Part shown: piece after piece, positions 29,187 to 32,522 of the stretch
How positions within the stretch are numbered: the first letter of the stretch is position 1
Layout of the letters: every line of letters begins with the position of its first letter
Source: Diphasiastrum complanatum
Taxonomy: Eukaryota > Streptophyta > Lycopodiopsida > Lycopodiales > Lycopodiaceae
Assembly (NCBI GenBank): GCA_029204225.1
Contig: MU831928.1
Coordinates: forward strand, 1-32,522
Direction: 5' to 3'
DNA length: 32,522 nt
Made by a program: the position numbers and the translations under genes
Notes under the pieces: model-generated
What the model saw: only the letters and a program-made list of their open reading frames with translations
Told to the model about the DNA's origin: nothing
Database searches by the model: none

Positions 29187-31287
29187 ATGTTGGACGATCT
29201 ATGCGTGCATGGACCGAACTCAGAACACTTATCCAATTTGGAGAAAGTGCTACAAAAATGCCGCAACTTCCAGATCTCCCTGAATCCAGAAAGATGTCAA
29301 TTTTGGGTGACACATGGCTTGATTCTCGGCCATATAGTATCAAGACACAGGATCGCCACGGACCTATCAAAGATCAGGATCATTGTTGATCTACCACCAC
29401 CGGGGATGATCCGCGAAGTCTACATCTTCATGGGTCATGCTAACTATTATAGGATCTTCATTCTTGATTTTGTAGAGCTAGGTCGACCAATTTACAAACT
29501 CACAACGGATTCACATTGGAATGAGGAATCCCTAAAGGCTTTCCAAAAGCTTAAAGATGCATTGGTTTCAGCACCAATCTTATGCCCACCCAATTGGTCC
29601 ATTGAGTTTCACGTGCATACGGACGCATCAAAGTATGCAGTTGGAGCAGTCTTAACCCAGTTAGGTGAACACAAAAAGGATTTTCCAATCCGATTTGCAA
29701 GCCGACGGCTCAATGATACAGAAATGAATTATTCAACCACAGAACGAGAAGCACTGGCAATGATCTATGCGGTTAAAATTTTTTGGCACTACCTGATGGC
29801 CACACATGTCGCTTTTTATATGGACCATCAACCCTTGCTCTATCTCGTTAACAAAACTTGCAACATCGAAAGAATCACCAGATGGCTACTTTTGTTGTTG
29901 GAGTTTGATTTTTGGATAGTAGTTCACAAGAGAAAACAACACTACATGGCAGATCACATGTCACAAGTCAAGGGAAAGGAGATTGCAACCCAACCCGATG
30001 ATGAGCTGGCCGATGCTGCCTTATTTTATGTGGACACAGTACCAGAATGGGCTGCCGACATTGTTAAATATCTAATGCAGGGCCAACCAGACAAATCACT
30101 ACCAAAGGGGAAACAACGAAAATTGATCTTGAAGGCGAGACCTTATTAGCTGATTGTTGGCCAGTTGTCTCGAAGAGGTCCAGATGGGATTCTTCGGCAG
30201 TGTATTCTTCCTCATGAGGCCACCCAGATCATTTCGCTTTCACATGAAGGCATGGGTGGAGGCCATTGTGCATCTGGCATTATAGTTTGCAAGATCTTAC
30301 AATCATGATGTTGGTGGCCAATGATTCATAAGGATACGGAGGAATACCTGAGAAAGTGCGATGTGTGCCAAAGGGCAAGGAGACCAATGAGATTGAATTA
30401 TGACCTACTGCACCTAGTTTTAGCCCAAGCACCATTCAAAAGTGGGGATTGGATTACATCGGTCCAATTCACCCTGCAGCAAGGAGTTCCTAGGCTCGAT
30501 ACATAATCGCCACAGACTATCTCACTAAGTGGGTCAAAGCCAAGGTAGTAAAAGTAGATGATGCTAGGACCACTGCCAAGTTCCTTTATGAAAATATCAT
30601 TGTGTGCTTCGGATGCCCGGTGGAGTTAGCCAACAATCGTGGAAGTCATTTCATCAATAAGACCATCAAGGTCCTGTTGGAAGAATTCTTCATGATCCTT
30701 AGAACCAATACGCCTTATTATCCTCGTGGTAATGGGCAAGTAGTATCATCCGATAAGATCTTGTGTAGCGTGCTCATGAAAACAGTTGAAGCTAACAGAT
30801 CAGATTGGGAGCATAAGTTGCATGGTGCTCTGTGGGCATTCAGGACAACATATAAAGGAAGAACAGATCAAACACCCTTCCAATTGGTATATCGTCAGGA
30901 TGTTGTAATGCCAGTAGAGTTTCTAGTTCCTTCATTAAGGATTGCTACCACGCAACGTCTTAATGAGTCCAAATCTCTACAACTACGCCACAAAGCTCTA
31001 CATAAATTCTGTGAAACACGCTTACTAGTTGTGCATGCACTAGCAGCTGAAAAAAAAAGATGCAAGGCATGGCACGATCGTAGGTTACAAAAGAAGGATC
31101 TTTGTTCCGGAGATTTGGTCCTGATGTATAAAACCAAGGTGATCAAGAGAAAATTAAAACAAGCGAAGGTCCTTATCGGATCAAGGAAATTCTTAATCAT
31201 GGAGCCGTGAATTTAGAGAAGCTAGATGGGACGCCATTCGACACACCCATCAACGATAGTCGGTTGCACAAGTATTGGCCACCATAG
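29187..31287 (+). pseudogene. RT C-terminus, RNase H and integrase of G, decayed
   Basis: The frame at 29187 starts with MLDDLCVHG, the RT active site (usual form FLDDxxVxG), and continues through the thumb to RNase H with HTDASKYAVGAVL, TEREALAMIYA and MDHQPLLYL. Stops lie at 30147 and near 30306. The integrase zinc region (HEGMGGGHC... CDVCQRARRP) is in the same frame. A shift near 30445 brings in DYIGP, and another precedes 30602. The second catalytic Asp is Asn (ANNRG, AAT at 30635) and the catalytic Glu is Val (NGQVV, GTA at 30743). After a further shift near 31165 the C-terminus ends with HKYWPP and TAG at 31285. No chromodomain is seen. Confidence 0.85.
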
Positions 31288-31867
31288 TAAGATAGATCCA
31301 GGTTGGTGATGGCACGTTACGAAAAGCTATTCTGATAAACCATCACCGCTAGATCTAGGAAGATTAAGCCAAATCAAACTAGATCCATCAAGATTCGGCT
31401 AGATCTGGCAAGATTGGAAAAATCCATCAGAATCCAAGAGAGATCCAGATCCAAATGGGATCAAGGAGGACGCAGATCTTGCCAATAAGTCTCCTAAATT
31501 TGTAGATCAGAGACCTCGATCTCAGTACCTATGGCACATTAAGGGCAAATTTACCAAAAAAATGATGGATCTATTACCAAATGTCCATCAGAACTTCCAG
31601 AGAACTATCAACAGCCAAATCAAACATGGATGAAGCTGATTACCAGTTTGCAAAAGTTGAAAATCGGAAAATCTCAAGATCTCGTAAAAAAACACTATAA
31701 AAAGAGCACTTTTTTCATGATTTTTAGACATCCCCTGGGAGATAACTCCTGAAACTTGGACAGTCACTAGATTTGACCTAGATGCATCCATAAAAATCTC
31801 TGCGAGTGTTCTTGATGGAGGAATAATCATTTTTTGGTGTGTGCGAAGGCTCCCAGAAGCTGAATCT

Positions 31868-32095
31868 TCAGAACCCTCACAAAGCATCAAGATCATCCTA
31901 CGAATCCTCGCAAGGTGCCTAAATGGAATCAGGACAGTGAAATTAGCCTATCTACAAGGTCTGATTTTGAAAATTCAATCACAGAAACAAGTTGTGCGAA
32001 AGATCATTTCCTACGAGAGTTGAACCCTCGCAGTCAGTCTGAACCCTCGCAGAACCTTCACATGGCAGTCAAATCACTTTCTGAACTCTCACAGA
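31868..32095. repeat. CTCGCAG boxes 3' of G pol
   Basis: GAACCCTCACA (31870), GAATCCTCGCA (31902), GAACCCTCGCAG (about 32021 and 32041) and GAACTCTCACAG (about 32082) resemble the GAACTCTCGCAG boxes of the leader at 3614-3936. One opposite-strand form (ACGAGAGTTGAAC) lies at about 32013. Confidence 0.6.
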
Positions 32096-32387
32096 CTTCC
32101 CTGAGGTCTTAAAATTTTGTGAAGAAGGTCCCTGCCAAAAAATTCGAGTCATTTGTCACCTTTGTTAGTGAAGCTCTACCAAAATTTACACCGAAATTAC
32201 CAAGTTCTCTGTTTGCGACCAAATTTTCTACAAGCTATCATCTGCTCATACTGAACCCAGATCTGCGCTCTGAACTAGAATTCTTGCCATCCGACACTCA
32301 TAATTCACAGTTTTTTGTCATTTCCACACCTTTTTATCTTTTTCACCGTTTTTTCTACTTTTTTGCCCGTTAATCATCACTACTAAC

Positions 32388-32477
32388 ATGGCCTCCTCAT
32401 CCTCTGAAGACTCTGGCACCAAGCAGGTGATCCAGCGTGAAATCTCCAAGGCCACACAGATTTGGCCCTTACTATAA
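32388..32477 (+). CDS. Small ORF of 29 codons, unknown
   Basis: An ATG at 32388 in a fair context (CTAACATGG) opens MASSSSEDSGTKQVIQREIS and ends at TAA 32475. It is less AT-rich than its surroundings and follows a pyrimidine-rich stretch, as a real start often does. It could be the broken beginning of gag or an extra ORF of a gypsy element. No domain is recognisable. Confidence 0.25.
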   Translation: MASSSSEDSGTKQVIQREISKATQIWPLL

Positions 32478-32522
32478 AGTCCTCACAATATGATTCTAGT
32501 CTAAGCATACCATACAAAACAA

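Larger units (their letters stand above)
2316..32522 (+). mobile_element. Element G: old Ty3/gypsy retrotransposon, split by B
   Basis: G is the host of all the other insertions. The pieces present are a probable 5' LTR, an Asp-tRNA-like primer site, a long repeat-rich leader, a gag C-terminal remnant up to 4649, and reverse transcriptase, RNase H and integrase from 28691 to 31287. The order RT-RNase H-INT is the gypsy order. Nothing of the protease is visible; it lies where the truncated B 3' LTR joins G, so it was probably lost in the same deletion. No chromodomain is seen after the integrase, which with the Asp-type primer site suggests a Tat/Athila-like lineage (inference). The 3' LTR is outside the window, so the end given is only the window edge. 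G is clearly non-functional. Confidence 0.75.
31288..32522 (+). other. Region 3' of G pol, no clear gene
   Basis: This follows the integrase stop. Several CTCGCAG-type boxes like those of the G leader occur at about 31800-32095. A T/C-rich stretch at 32310-32370 precedes the small ORF at 32388. I find no LTR end, primer site or known domain. It is either the 3' non-coding region of G or the leader of a related element that continues beyond the window. Confidence 0.5.

Overview
The window is plant nuclear DNA made almost entirely of LTR retrotransposons inserted into one another. It is AT-rich. The elements carry plant-type Ty1/copia (order gag, protease, integrase, reverse transcriptase, RNase H) and Ty3/gypsy (reverse transcriptase, RNase H, integrase) domains, and four of the five have initiator-Met-tRNA primer-binding sites. 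I see no host gene, rRNA, tRNA gene or CRISPR array. Deep nesting of this kind suggests a vascular plant with a large, repeat-rich genome; the species cannot be named from the sequence.

I name the elements G, B, A, C and D. G is an old Ty3/gypsy element: a probable 5' LTR (about 2316-3135), an Asp-tRNA-like primer site, a repeat-rich leader, a gag C-terminal remnant with two zinc knuckles (4141-4649), and, 24 kb further on, pol (28691-31287). Its 3' LTR is not in the window. B is a decayed copia element that split G: its 5' LTR starts at 4650 and its 3' LTR (27837-28690) is truncated where G pol resumes. A (5588-11137) is a copia element sitting inside the 5' LTR of B. C (12361-25009, minus strand) is a copia element inserted at the gag/protease junction of B, flanked by the exact 5-bp duplication AGGAT. 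D (18535-24965, plus strand) is a copia element inserted in an LTR of C, flanked by the exact duplication CAATA. The nesting is thus G > B > A, and G > B > C > D, four layers deep.

The layering gives relative ages: G oldest, then B, then A and C, with D younger than C. Decay agrees. G and B have many stops, frameshifts and deletions, and lost catalytic residues. A has lost most of gag and has several stops and frameshifts. C is nearly full length with a few breaks. D keeps an uninterrupted 1317-codon gag-pol ORF with all catalytic motifs and two 655-bp LTRs that I count as differing at about 10 positions.

A, C and D have similar gag starts and similar pol, so they look like one copia clade with different LTRs. 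B is a different copia lineage. The LTRs of A, C and D all contain palindromes of the CACACGTGTG / CACATGTG type, and both B LTRs contain TGACGTCA; these are candidate promoter elements. The first 2.3 kb and last 1.2 kb hold no recognisable gene but do contain repeats. I did not find a new biological system. The points most worth a second look are the precisely resolved nest, the intact element D with its repeat-rich, possibly spliced leader, the LTR palindromes, and the CTCGCAG-type repeats of element G.
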